This document shows, one piece after another, positions 7,334 to 16,195 of a stretch of DNA of 64,000 nt. The DNA is from Protofrankia sp963555925 (GTDB lineage Bacteria > Actinomycetota > Actinomycetes > Frankiales > Frankiaceae): contig CAUVXJ010000106.1 of assembly GCA_963555925.1 (NCBI GenBank), positions 59,170 through 123,169 of the forward strand, in the 5' to 3' direction. The notes under the pieces are model-generated. The model saw only the letters and a program-made list of their open reading frames with translations. It was not told the origin of the DNA and ran no database searches. The translations under genes were made by a program, and so were the position numbers. How positions within the stretch are numbered: the first letter of the stretch is position 1; each line of letters opens with the position of its first letter.

Positions 7334-9307
7334 CTACCCGCCATCGGGCTCCCACGGTTTCGCCAGGGTGATCATTTCGGGTTGATCGACGGCATCTCCC
7401 GCCGCCAGACTCGGCGGAACAACCTGCGCGTCGATGGTCGGTGGCACCCTTTGTTGCTGCGGCGCCGGCGGTACGGCCTGGCGAGGGGTGGATGCGACCC
7501 TCGGTAGGAGAATGATGCCGGGGTTGCAGTCACCAAGGGCGGCTCGACGATCACCCAGTGATGAGTCGACCAGAACGAACGCGGTCGGTGGGAGCCGCTG
7601 GATCTGTGTGGGCTCGACGCTGAACTCGTAGACCCGCTGCATGACTGCACCGTCCTGGCGGGAATCGGTGGTCGACAGACTTTCAGTATTCTGCCAGAAC
7701 TCCGACAGTGCGACCGTGACCGACCGGTTCCAGCTGCTCGGCCGTCCACCCTTCCCTCGTGAACCACTTCTGCCCTCGGTTTCGGAGACGGTGACACTCC
7801 CTCCCTCGCTGGTTGAGGTCCCAGTGGTGAGGCTGCTGCCGACCTGCCGAGTCACCTGCGAGATGACGAACGTGTGCCCGCGGCCGACGAACTCTGCGGC
7901 GGTCTCGGCTTCCTTCGCGTTTCCGAGCTGCATGATGAGCGTAGCGCTGTCGCCGGCACCGATGAGGCGCTCGGTGCCGTCCGCGAGATGTTCGAAAAGG
8001 TTGACGAGGCGAATACCGGCATTGGCCGCATGTCTGGCCATGTTTTCCAGCGCCGGCAGTCCCATCCGGTCCCCGCCCGCGACTACCAGGAGGTCCCCGG
8101 AGGCATCGCCACGATGGCGCCGGAGCTGATGCAGGACTACGTGGAACAACACCCGGTCGGCGAGTTCCTTACGAACGGTAGAAGTATCACTACTCGAAGT
8201 GGCAATGACCCGGAGCCCGTGCACCGGCCACCACGGCTGCGGTGTGGCGACCGCCGCCGTCTCCTCCCGGCCGGCGAGCCGCTCCAGACACGCCCGCAGG
8301 TAGTGGATTTCATTCTGAATCCGCTCGCCTCCGCCCAGCGCGTCCATCCGGCTGGCGATGGCGGCCTCTTCTTCGGGTGACAGGACATCGCTACCGTCCG
8401 CGTGGTCGCGACCCTGCAGCACTCGCAGGCCCGCGGCGAGACGGGTGAACGTCAGCGGCCGTTCCAGCCGGGTGGCGACGGTCGCGAGAATCTCAGCGTC
8501 AAGCACCCGAAGTGTCGGATCATCACCACCCCGGCGGGCAGTGTCAACGGCATCCGCGAGGAGCTCCGCGACATCCTCTTGATCGATATCATGCAGAAGC
8601 CCAAGCCTGCCGATATCGCCAGGAAGATCGACCCCGGTAACCGGACAATCGGCTACGGCGGCGAGCTGGGCGATCCCGCCTCCGATCCCACGCTCGCTGA
8701 AGTCGAGCAGGAGGATGCCGCCGCCGGCCGACAGAACCGAGGCCCCGACGGTCGCCAGCAGACTCGCCCATCCGTCCCGGGTGCCACCGAAGACGTCGAT
8801 CCGGCTCGCGGTCGGCCGAGGCGCGAGCGGGTGGAACAGCGGCGCCGCCTCCCGCCGGGCGTGATCGGCCGCCTCATGGCTTTCCACCGCCGCCCGCCAA
8901 CCGGCGGTAGCCGACTGGTACCTTTCCCACTCGGCATCACGATGAGCCTGCCAACCGGCCCTTTCCCGGGCGATTTTCTGCTTGAGGCGGACGATCTGGA
9001 AAACAAGAAATCCGATCCACGCACCGGCGACTGTAACATAAAAAATGTTGTCTGTATCTGGGTTTCGAACGAAAAAATACCACAAACTCCACAATAGGAG
9101 AAAACCAGGAATAATAAGGTTCTTAGGAAGCTTACGCATGCGGTTCGCGAGATCGTCTTCATAACTTCTGGTATCCGGCGGCGATGGCTCATTCCAGACC
9201 GGCGGCCGGTCATGGAGAGGATGCAGATTCACGCCGGGGTCGACGTACTCCCAACCCCACCGTTCCTCCGGGACGAACAGTCGTCGGGCGAGTTCAGAAC
9301 CGGGCAT
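7334..9307 (-). CDS. TraG/VirD4-like membrane protein lacking a P-loop
   Basis: This 657-residue protein has two transmembrane helices near residues 66-100, a charged helical stretch (105-150), then an alpha/beta domain. The region where a Walker A would sit reads DVFGGTRDGWASLL, without the GK[ST] signature, while ILLLDFSERG resembles a Walker B-type strand. Further on, an LLVVAGGDRMGL...ARHAANAGIRLVNLF block and an ATLIMQLGN...EFVGRGHTFVIS block resemble the TraM-recognition half of TraD/TraG coupling ATPases (a conserved Asp or Gln strand, then the paired sensor region). It may be a catalytically dead coupling-protein relative. N-terminal codons around 9000-9160 are AT-rich. The C terminus is proline-rich. 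Function uncertain. Confidence 0.5.
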   Translation of the reverse strand: MPGSELARRLFVPEERWGWEYVDPGVNLHPLHDRPPVWNEPSPPDTRSYEDDLANRMRKLPKNLIIPGFLLLWSLWYFFVRNPDTDNIFYVTVAGAWIGFLVFQIVRLKQKIARERAGWQAHRDAEWERYQSATAGWRAAVESHEAADHARREAAPLFHPLAPRPTASRIDVFGGTRDGWASLLATVGASVLSAGGGILLLDFSERGIGGGIAQLAAVADCPVTGVDLPGDIGRLGLLHDIDQEDVAELLADAVDTARRGGDDPTLRVLDAEILATVATRLERPLTFTRLAAGLRVLQGRDHADGSDVLSPEEEAAIASRMDALGGGERIQNEIHYLRACLERLAGREETAAVATPQPWWPVHGLRVIATSSSDTSTVRKELADRVLFHVVLHQLRRHRGDASGDLLVVAGGDRMGLPALENMARHAANAGIRLVNLFEHLADGTERLIGAGDSATLIMQLGNAKEAETAAEFVGRGHTFVISQVTRQVGSSLTTGTSTSEGGSVTVSETEGRSGSRGKGGRPSSWNRSVTVALSEFWQNTESLSTTDSRQDGAVMQRVYEFSVEPTQIQRLPPTAFVLVDSSLGDRRAALGDCNPGIILLPRVASTPRQAVPPAPQQQRVPPTIDAQVVPPSLAAGDAVDQPEMITLAKPWEPDGG

Positions 9308-9363
9308 CTGGCTTCACGGGTTACGGCCCCACCCTTCGATGACTACGATCGCGACATCCATAT

Positions 9364-9385
9364 TGACCTTGTTCTGTCAAGGTCA
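9364..9385. promoter_or_regulatory. inverted repeat, likely operator upstream of the TraG-like gene
   Basis: A perfect 8-bp inverted repeat, TGACCTTG and CAAGGTCA separated by 6 bp, sits 57 bp upstream of the start of the minus-strand TraG-like gene and in the 107-bp gap after the kinase stop. Length and symmetry fit a dimeric regulator site better than a strong terminator, as there is no U-run. A related TCAAGG occurs about 10 bp further on. Confidence 0.4.
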
Positions 9386-9414
9386 TGATGGTAGTCAAGG
9401 TACCACCCAAAAGA

Positions 9415-11310
9415 TCATCTATAGGCTGGTGGGCGGGTCGCGACGGCGGCTGCGACGGCTGCGGTCACGCCGAGCAGGATGCAGCACACGCCCGCGGCCG
9501 TGACCGGCACATGGCGGCTCAAGGTGGCCGCCGAGAGCCAGGCGCCGAGGCCGAAGACGGCCCCGAGGGCAGCCGCCGCGACCATCGCGGACCGCGGGTG
9601 GTCACCGCTGCGCAGCAGTCGACGGGTCGATTCCAGGTAGGCGAGCGCGAACAGTGCTGCCAGCACCCCGCCTGCACCCATGGCGCTCGCCAGGGGTGTC
9701 TGCTGCGGCTCGATCGTCACATCCTGGACGCTCGTCCCTCCGTTCGGCCGGTTGAGCGTCACCTGCCCGCGGACGGCCCCTCCCGCCAGCCAGCGGGTGA
9801 GCGGTGGAGCGGTGACCGGCACCTGCCAGAGCTTCCCGGCCGATACCAAGACCGGCTCGCCGGTGGCGGTGCCCAGCGGGATGCCGGCCACCGACAGTTT
9901 CAGGCTCACCCTCAGCGTTCCGGACTCCACCGCCGTGCCGCGGATGTCCACCGGCTCGGCCAGGTCGATCCGCGCGGCCGCCGGCGGCGTCGTTCCGGCA
10001 ACCGTGACGCCGGCGGCGGCGGGATCCGTGCCGACCGCTGGCCGCGACGACGGCCACAGCACCGCGACCAGGACAACCAGCGCGGCCGCTACCCCGGCGA
10101 CCCCGGCCAGCCGGCGAGGGGGAAGCCCGGCCGGGTCCGCGTGATGACCCCGTTCACGGGCGGGTCCACGTCCACGTCCGGGTCCGGGTCCGGGTCCTGT
10201 GCCCCGACCTGCCAGTTCGGGTACGGGCACGAGGGACGCGTAGTCCAGGTCGCCGATACCCGGTGACGGCTGCTCGTCCAGCCGACTCGGAATGATCGTT
10301 ACCAGTCGTGTGGACAGCGCGGACTCGTCGCGCCGCACCGACCCGGAAGCCGACGACGACGCCAGGGCCGCCCGAACCGCCGGGGAGATGTCACGCACCG
10401 GCAGACCTGTCCGTTCCAGCCAGCCGGGGCCGAAAGCCCTGGACGCGGCCGCGACGCCTTCGGCCAGGCGTTCGGCCGTGGCCGGTCTGCGGTCGGGGTC
10501 ACGGGCCAATCCGCCAAGGAGCAGCCGCGCCAGCGCGTCCGGTACCCCGGCCCCCGGCGGTGGCGGATCGGCGGCCGCCTGTCTGCCCCGGAACTGCTGG
10601 AACCCACCGTCGGTGGGGTAGGGCAGCCTGCCGGCGAGCAGGTGGTACAGCATCGCCGCAGCCGAGTAGACGTCCGTGCGCACATCCAGATGATCACCAC
10701 GAGCCTGCTCCGGCGACATGTACCCGGGCGTACCGGCAATCACGAACCGGCCGTCCCGAGAGGCCAGCGTGGTCTCCCCGCCGATCACCCGGGCCAGCCC
10801 GAAATCAGTCACCTTCACCACGCCACGGCCGTCGAACATGGCGTTGCCAGGTTTTATGTCACGGTGCAGCAGTCCGTGGTCGTGAGCGGCCTGGACCGCG
10901 GAGAGAACAGCCAGCATAGCCGCGCAGGACTGTTCCATGGTGAGGCCGGTGCGGCGGAAACGTTGCGAGAGTGTCCCACCGGAAAGATACTCCAGCACGA
11001 GGGCACAGACCTGTTCCGGTACGCCCAGCTCGCCGGCGGCTACTTCTTCGTCGGCGTATTCGTGCACCGTGACGATATGGGGGTGGTTCAGTCGGGCCAG
11101 TGCGCGTCCTTCTTCGCCGAACCGGAAGCGCATCTGGGGATCAACCGCTATCCGGTTCGGTAGATGCTTGACGGCGACATCCCGGTCGAGACGCGGATCC
11201 CGCGCCGCATACACGACGCCGAATCCACCACGACCGAGTTCAGCCCCGAATGTGTACCGCGGCAGAGCGGCTACCAATGCCTGCGGAGGCAGCGCGAGAT
11301 CGGCGGTCAC
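9415..11310 (-). CDS. transmembrane Ser/Thr protein kinase (Hanks type)
   Basis: This 631-residue receptor-like kinase has the complete catalytic set: glycine loop GRGGFGVVY (about residue 22), VAVKHLP lysine, HRDIKPGN catalytic loop, DFGLA, TPGYMSPE and the DVYS segment, all within residues 15-280. A linker leads to a transmembrane helix (about 410-430), an extracellular domain of about 110 residues, and three further hydrophobic segments near the C terminus. Having several helices after the kinase domain is less common than the usual single one. Its GTG start overlaps the stop of the upstream membrane-protein gene (GTGA), so the two are probably made together. The substrate is unknown. Confidence 0.9.
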   Translation of the reverse strand: MTADLALPPQALVAALPRYTFGAELGRGGFGVVYAARDPRLDRDVAVKHLPNRIAVDPQMRFRFGEEGRALARLNHPHIVTVHEYADEEVAAGELGVPEQVCALVLEYLSGGTLSQRFRRTGLTMEQSCAAMLAVLSAVQAAHDHGLLHRDIKPGNAMFDGRGVVKVTDFGLARVIGGETTLASRDGRFVIAGTPGYMSPEQARGDHLDVRTDVYSAAAMLYHLLAGRLPYPTDGGFQQFRGRQAAADPPPPGAGVPDALARLLLGGLARDPDRRPATAERLAEGVAAASRAFGPGWLERTGLPVRDISPAVRAALASSSASGSVRRDESALSTRLVTIIPSRLDEQPSPGIGDLDYASLVPVPELAGRGTGPGPGPGRGRGPARERGHHADPAGLPPRRLAGVAGVAAALVVLVAVLWPSSRPAVGTDPAAAGVTVAGTTPPAAARIDLAEPVDIRGTAVESGTLRVSLKLSVAGIPLGTATGEPVLVSAGKLWQVPVTAPPLTRWLAGGAVRGQVTLNRPNGGTSVQDVTIEPQQTPLASAMGAGGVLAALFALAYLESTRRLLRSGDHPRSAMVAAAALGAVFGLGAWLSAATLSRHVPVTAAGVCCILLGVTAAVAAAVATRPPAYR

Positions 11311-12236
11311 GAAGGCTCACCATAATGCACACCCGGCTCGTGATCCCAGACTCGATCGGTAGTCCGGGAACGATCGTCAGGGAACCACTGGTCCGGGTCG
11401 GCCGGCCCGGTCGGGGATGCCGGTGAGGTCGGCGATTCCGGGAAGATCGGGAAGCGAGCCGGCGAGGGAGTGAGATAGCCCAGCAGGAACCCGATTCCAG
11501 CGGCGCCCGCGATGAAACTCAGGTCGGACGAGGCCGACGGCGGGGTGATCCGCAGCGCCGACAGGCTCACGACCGCCACGAAGCCGATCCCGCATCCCGC
11601 CGGAGCGAACCGCACGGCCCGCCGCCAGCGGTCCCGCGGGAGGCGATGGCGTGCGAGCGCGAGCAGCGCCGTGGCCCACAGGAAGATCGTCGCCAACAGC
11701 AGGCCCAGTCCGAACATGCCGTAGGTCGAAACCAGGGAACCGTGGACGTCTGCGATACCGCTGGCCGAAGCCACGACTGCGCGCGTCGTGTCCCGCAGGG
11801 CGACCTCCATCGACAACAGCCCGATTGCCTGTCCGCGCAGCTCAGCCATGTCGACGTCGACTTCCCAGGTAACCGAGGCGCCCGCGGGAACATCCATCTT
11901 GACGGCGGTGTCGAAGACGAAGAAAGTGAGCCCCAGCGTCGACCCGCTTACCCGGATTGACCGTATCTGTGCCAACTCATTCCGATTGTTACGAACTGCG
12001 ACGACGACATGGGTGGGTTGGCCGGGGTCGAGCACGATTCGCCGCCCGGAAACCGATACGTTGTTGACGGCGGCATCCAGCACGACAGCCCCGGCACCGG
12101 CTGCGCTGTTGGCCGCACCGCGGGTATCCACCGCACGGGCTGGGCCCGTTAACGGAACTACTACGAATACCGCCGCGATCATCAGGACGGCGAACGGTAC
12201 CGCAACACGCCGCGTCATCTTCACGACAATGGCCAC
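11307..12236 (-). CDS. exported/membrane protein co-encoded with the kinase
   Basis: I chose GTG 12236 because AGGGGGCG lies 3 bp before it; the start could also be ATG 12218. Residues about 10-35 form a signal peptide ending in PARA. A beta-rich extracellular domain of about 130 residues follows (NVSVSGRRIVLDPGQ, VVAVRNN...), resembling an immunoglobulin-like or DUF-type adhesion domain. Then come three hydrophobic segments (about 185-210, 226-246, 255-275) and a proline-rich cytoplasmic tail. The gene overlaps the kinase gene by 4 bp, which suggests that the product is a sensor partner or substrate of the kinase. I do not recognise the family. Confidence 0.6.
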   Translation of the reverse strand: MAIVVKMTRRVAVPFAVLMIAAVFVVVPLTGPARAVDTRGAANSAAGAGAVVLDAAVNNVSVSGRRIVLDPGQPTHVVVAVRNNRNELAQIRSIRVSGSTLGLTFFVFDTAVKMDVPAGASVTWEVDVDMAELRGQAIGLLSMEVALRDTTRAVVASASGIADVHGSLVSTYGMFGLGLLLATIFLWATALLALARHRLPRDRWRRAVRFAPAGCGIGFVAVVSLSALRITPPSASSDLSFIAGAAGIGFLLGYLTPSPARFPIFPESPTSPASPTGPADPDQWFPDDRSRTTDRVWDHEPGVHYGEPS

Positions 12237-12366
12237 GGTCGCCCCCTGGTAATCCACTGTTTGTAGTGCCGCTGATGTTACTGTCACATCTCACGAACGA
12301 GACGGCAGTCTGACGCACTGTCCGGTGCGCGACAGACCGTCACTCTTTTCGCGGGGCGGGGGCGCC

Positions 12367-13863
12367 ATGCGATTTTCGGCGATAGCCACTGAGCGACGTC
12401 TTCGACACGGCAGGATGGCACTCGCCTTCGTCCTTCCCGGTCTGCTCCTGCTGGGCATCCTGGGGACGCAGGCCGGGGACGCGACGACACCGGTCCGCAC
12501 GTCCGCTGTTGCGGCGACGATGTACGGTGCGCTCGGCTCCACGTTCGGCAATGTTGTGATTACTCCAAGAGCTGATACCCCGGAAAGCACTCCCAGTCCC
12601 TGTCCGACCTGGACGTCAGACGGCTGCCTGTGCCCGGACGGTTCCGTGGTCCCGGGTGGACAGGATTGCCCTCCGCAACCATGTCCCGAAGGACAAACCC
12701 GGGACGCCAAGGGCACGTGCCAGCCGACAGCCGTCACCTGCTGGGACGAATCAACCGCACCCACCCAGGAACAGTGCCCACCCAAACCGGTCACCTGCTC
12801 GGACGGATCAACTNNNNNNNNNNNNNNNNNNNNNNNNNNNNNNNNNNNNNNNNNNNNNNNNNNNNNNNNNNNNNNNNNNNNNNNNNNNNNNNNNNNNNNN
12901 NNNNNNNNNNNNNNNNNNNNNNNNNNNNNNNNNNNNNNNNNNNNNNNNNNNNNNNNNNNNNNNNNNNNNNNNNNNNNNNNNNNNNNNNNNNNNNNNNNNN
13001 NNNNNNNNNNNNNNNNNNNNNNNNNNNNNNNNNNNNNNNNNNNNNNNNNNNNNNNNNNNNNNNNNNNNNNNNNNNNNNNNNNNNNNNNNNGCGGACAGAC
13101 CCGGGACGCGAACGGCACCTGCCACCCGATAATCGTCACCTGCTGGGACGGATCAACCGCACCATCCACCAACAAATGCCCCCCGCAACGGGTGACCTGT
13201 GCCGACCGTACTACGGTGTCCGCCGGGCAGCCGTGTCCGACGCCGACGCCCGGTGCCACCTGCCCGGGCGGAGCCCTGCCGGACAGCGCGGGCCGCTGTC
13301 CGCAACTGTCGGTGCCCTGCCCTGGCGGCCTGCTCGTGCCCGCCGGACAGCGCTGCCCACAGCCGCCGACGCCCTGCCCGACGAAGTCGGTACGAACCGC
13401 GTCGGGCAGGTGCACACCGACCACTCCGGGATCGACGCCCACGCCTACCCCACGCAGCCCGATACCCGGCGAGCTGCTGCTGGACCATCCGATTCTCTCC
13501 GCCGGGGACACGCTGATCGCCACCGGCGCGGGATGCGGGTCGGGCGCACCGGTTGTCATCACGTCGGACGATAACAAGATCATCGGACAGACGACGGCGG
13601 ACAGCCGTGGTCGTTTTTCCACGGTCGTACAGTTCGCGACCTACCGGGCCGGGCACCGCACGATCACCGCGAGTTGCGGGGCGGTTCTGCGGTCCGGCGT
13701 GGACATGGTGCTGACCAGCTCGAACGGGGGTACGTCCAACACGTTCGTGCTGCTGCTTTTCTTCCTGCTGGCAGGTTCCCTGGTCATCCGCCGCCAGATC
13801 GGTGACGGCAGTCGGTTGCCGATGGCGCGAAAGCACGAAAGACGGGAACGACGGCGCGGGTAA
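12367..13863 (+). CDS. secreted Cys-rich repeat protein, interrupted by assembly gap
   Basis: Start ATG 12367 has a GCGGGGGCG site 3 bp before it. The product has a signal peptide (hydrophobic core about 17-35), then short Cys-rich repeats of the pattern VTCWDGSTAP...QCPP followed by CP.G...G.C units, each with four to six cysteines. A 277-N gap lies inside the repeats, so the true number of repeats and even the frame across the gap are unknown. After the repeats a Pro/Thr linker leads to a beta-sandwich-like domain (LLLDHPILSAGDTLIATGAGC), a transmembrane helix and a basic tail. There is no LPXTG motif. A cell-surface adhesin or spore/hyphal coat role is possible but unproven. Confidence 0.55.
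   Translation: MRFSAIATERRLRHGRMALAFVLPGLLLLGILGTQAGDATTPVRTSAVAATMYGALGSTFGNVVITPRADTPESTPSPCPTWTSDGCLCPDGSVVPGGQDCPPQPCPEGQTRDAKGTCQPTAVTCWDESTAPTQEQCPPKPVTCSDGSTXXXXXXXXXXXXXXXXXXXXXXXXXXXXXXXXXXXXXXXXXXXXXXXXXXXXXXXXXXXXXXXXXXXXXXXXXXXXXXXXXXXXXXXXXXXXXGQTRDANGTCHPIIVTCWDGSTAPSTNKCPPQRVTCADRTTVSAGQPCPTPTPGATCPGGALPDSAGRCPQLSVPCPGGLLVPAGQRCPQPPTPCPTKSVRTASGRCTPTTPGSTPTPTPRSPIPGELLLDHPILSAGDTLIATGAGCGSGAPVVITSDDNKIIGQTTADSRGRFSTVVQFATYRAGHRTITASCGAVLRSGVDMVLTSSNGGTSNTFVLLLFFLLAGSLVIRRQIGDGSRLPMARKHERRERRRG
12814..13090. other. assembly gap (277 N)
   Basis: This run of undetermined bases falls exactly within the Cys-rich repeats of the surface protein, with near-identical repeat sequence on both sides, for example GGACGCG or GGACGCC followed by CACCTGC. 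This is what a collapsed or unspanned tandem repeat gives. The length of 277 may be an estimate. Confidence 0.98.
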
Positions 13864-13941
13864 GGGATGGCGGTGGCCGTGTACCACCGCTACCCACGCC
13901 GCCGCTCCCGCATCAGCCCCGACACCGGAAGGCCGCATTGA

Positions 13942-13988
13942 GGGCCGACCACGGCGCGATCATGGTTCTTCCGCGCCGCCGGAGGCCC
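13942..13988. repeat. REP-like hairpin, single copy
   Basis: GGCGCG and CGCGCC enclose ATCATGGTTCTTC, with GGGCC on the left and GGAGGCCC on the right. The loop matches that of the 6.6-kb array. It follows the stop of the Cys-rich protein gene by 78 bp, in the 254-bp gap before a convergent minus-strand gene, so it could also serve as a terminator. I see nothing else in this gap. Confidence 0.7.
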
Positions 13989-14117
13989 ACGTCCCCAGGG
14001 CACTCATGGGGACCGGGCACCATCGGTGTCGGTTCACCCGGCGGCCGGGACACCGTCAGCCGGCCGCCGGGGAGCTGGGAACATAGCTCAAGGTGTTGAA
14101 ATGGTTTCAGCCGCCGT

Positions 14118-14441
14118 TCAGGCCCCTGCGGTAAGCCAGGCGCGTGTCACGGACCGGCGTGACAGCTGCCCCAGCGACTGCTCCGGCAGGCTGAGATCGT
14201 CGGAATCAGCCCGCTCGTCACAGAGCACCGACGTGTTCTGGATCCTTCCCCAGATGATACTCCGACATTCGTCGGTTCCCACGACGAGCGACGTCCTGGT
14301 ATGCGGGTCGAACACTTCGACGTGTCCGTCGAAGCCGGGAGCGAGAATCCTGTAATGACTCCACAGATGTGCCGTGTAGGTGTCGGCGAACTTTCCCAGA
14401 AGTTCTCCGTCGGCGTCCAGCACAAGTATTCTCTTACCCAT
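14118..14441 (-). CDS. hypothetical protein (LURP/tubby-like pattern not confirmed)
   Basis: This small protein of 107 residues starts at ATG 14441, which has AAGGG 7 bp upstream; a GTG two codons earlier is also possible. It begins with a beta-hairpin-like pattern, RILVLDADGELLGKFAD, then HVEVFDPHTRTSLVVG, typical of repeated strand-turn-strand folds such as the LURP-one/tubby type, but it is too short to be sure. There is no signal or membrane segment. Its base usage is slightly less GC-rich than its neighbours. Function unknown. Confidence 0.45.
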   Translation of the reverse strand: MGKRILVLDADGELLGKFADTYTAHLWSHYRILAPGFDGHVEVFDPHTRTSLVVGTDECRSIIWGRIQNTSVLCDERADSDDLSLPEQSLGQLSRRSVTRAWLTAGA

Positions 14442-14905
14442 TTCCACACCCTTCGACCGCGCTTCACAAATAGGGGGTGACTGGCCTGAACCAAAGCCTA
14501 CGGCGCGCCCGCTATCCCGTCTATTCCCAATTTCTCTTCATTGCCGTGAATGATATTTCGGCGACATCGGAAGGAATTCTCACGGCACTGGAAAGGCGAC
14601 CGTTTCAGCTGTGCTTCAGCGGTTGCACCCAGCACCCGCGAACGCATTGACGCCGCAACTGTCCACGTGGGATGTGGTCCGGCAGCGGTATCCCGGCTCA
14701 GGCCCAACACGCCGCCGTGGGTATACCGTCCCCGCCGGGAACAGGGCCATGGCCCGCTCAACATCCAAAAGTCTGTCCGGTCGCCGACGATATCAGGGGA
14801 TCATCGGTCCGCTGGGCAGCCACGCGGCGCACGGCTTTGCGGTGACCGACACCCCGTCCAAGAAAGATCCAGAAGAGATTCCACGAGCGACATCAGCGCC
14901 GCACG
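14442..14905. other. 464 bp without a recognisable gene
   Basis: Between the small hypothetical gene and the NERD gene stop, several open frames exist on both strands, but none shows a start with a ribosome site or protein-like composition. A moderately AT-rich stretch at 14490-14590 could hold the promoter for the small gene at 14441. I see no tRNA, strong hairpin or repeat. Confidence 0.5.
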
Positions 14906-15757
14906 TCAACGCCGCAGCAGACCCCGCAACCGGGACATGGTCGGCCAGGTCGGTTCCGGGCCGTTCACCGGATAGGCCGGAAACACCCGCTCGACGGCGT
15001 CCACCAGCACGGCGACGTCCAGCGGCCGCAGCAGGACACCAGCCGTGAGAATGTAATCAGCGACCCCCGTCGCCGGCAGCAACACCACATCGTCGAGCAC
15101 CGCGAGCCCGTGCGGCGGCGCGGCGCGCGCAAACGCGATCACCGGCGCCACGGAGACCTGCAAACCCGCCGGCAGCTCGGCGGCCAGCTGATCGGTGATT
15201 TCTTCACCCATCCAGGCGACCAGTTCGAGCCTGGGATGCAACGGCACCTTGCCCGCCCAGAGCCCGGCCCGGTTCTGCCGCAGTGGCCCGCGATGCGCGT
15301 CCGTCTCGACCACCCACGCACCGGACGGTCCGATGACCAGATGGTCGATGTTGCTTGCGGAACCGGGAAGAGCACGATCGTGCAGGACGGTGTACCCGGC
15401 ACGGGCGAGGCGCTCGAGCGCGCGTGCGGCATGCCGTTCGGCTTCGGCGTCCTCCCGCCACGACTCGATTTCCGGTGGAGATCGAAAGAAGCGGCTTGCC
15501 GCGACAACGAGCACGACGATGACAGAACCGAAGGCCAGCTGCAGTATCAGCGATGTGGACAGGCTCAACAGAACGCCGAACACGCTGACCCCGGTCGCGG
15601 CTACGCTGGCGACGACGCCGGTGACCACGGTCGCTCGGGTTACCCTGTCCTTACGTTCGACCACGTAGAGCTGCTGGCAGCGCCGATACTCCGCCATCGC
15701 CGACCGACCTGGCCACTGTCCCTGTGACACCCGATGTTGCTGCGACACCCGAGCCAT
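14906..15757 (-). CDS. NERD-domain membrane protein
   Basis: Start ATG 15757 has GGAAGG 5 bp upstream. The 283-residue protein has a basic N terminus, two transmembrane helices (about residues 38-85) and then a NERD (nuclease-related) domain. The domain contains AERHAARALERLARAGYTVLHD, GSASNIDHLVIGPSGAWVVET, followed by a lysine strand (LWAGKVPLHP). These are the NERD features: IDHLV, a hydrophobic strand with acidic residue, and a Lys or Gln further on. NERD proteins are presumed nucleases or nucleic-acid-binding proteins, some linked to defence or conjugation. Here the nearest neighbours do not point to one role. Confidence 0.8.
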   Translation of the reverse strand: MARVSQQHRVSQGQWPGRSAMAEYRRCQQLYVVERKDRVTRATVVTGVVASVAATGVSVFGVLLSLSTSLILQLAFGSVIVVLVVAASRFFRSPPEIESWREDAEAERHAARALERLARAGYTVLHDRALPGSASNIDHLVIGPSGAWVVETDAHRGPLRQNRAGLWAGKVPLHPRLELVAWMGEEITDQLAAELPAGLQVSVAPVIAFARAAPPHGLAVLDDVVLLPATGVADYILTAGVLLRPLDVAVLVDAVERVFPAYPVNGPEPTWPTMSRLRGLLRR

Positions 15758-16195
15758 CATCACCTTCCGGCCGACCACTCTCCGGCTGACCAGGTCGCGG
15801 CCGAACCGGCCCGCATGGCGCACAATCCCTCACCTCCGCCGTGGACAGGCCGGCCACCCGCCGGGCGGCCACCGCGATAGCGACGCGGCGACGCGGCGAC
15901 CACCATCCCATACAAATCACACCGGCCGACCCACGTCCCGGATATCTCCACCGGGCTCCCACGCGAACCGTGACTCCGATACAGACCGTTGCTAGAAGGC
16001 CGACCATGTGTCACACGGGCCAGGACATACGGCGCAGGAAACACCAGGGACCCAAAACTTCGGGCCGCCGCTGCCACATCGGGGTACGACGTAACGGCAC
16101 CCCACGATCCGCACGGCACCTGCACCCAACGATCCCGCACCGACCCGCACCGACCCGCGGCCAGCGACGCTGGCCGGTCCGGACCTGGAGGGTTC
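15758..16195. other. 438-bp divergent intergenic region
   Basis: This region separates the minus-strand NERD gene from plus-strand egtA and must hold both promoters. I find no protein-like frame of its own, no tRNA and no long repeat. It contains short CGACGCGG direct repeats near 15885-15900. Confidence 0.5.

Noticed and set aside
13153..13938. Minus-strand frame of 261 codons opposite the Cys-rich protein
   Set aside because: Arginine-rich shadow of the repeats, without family features.
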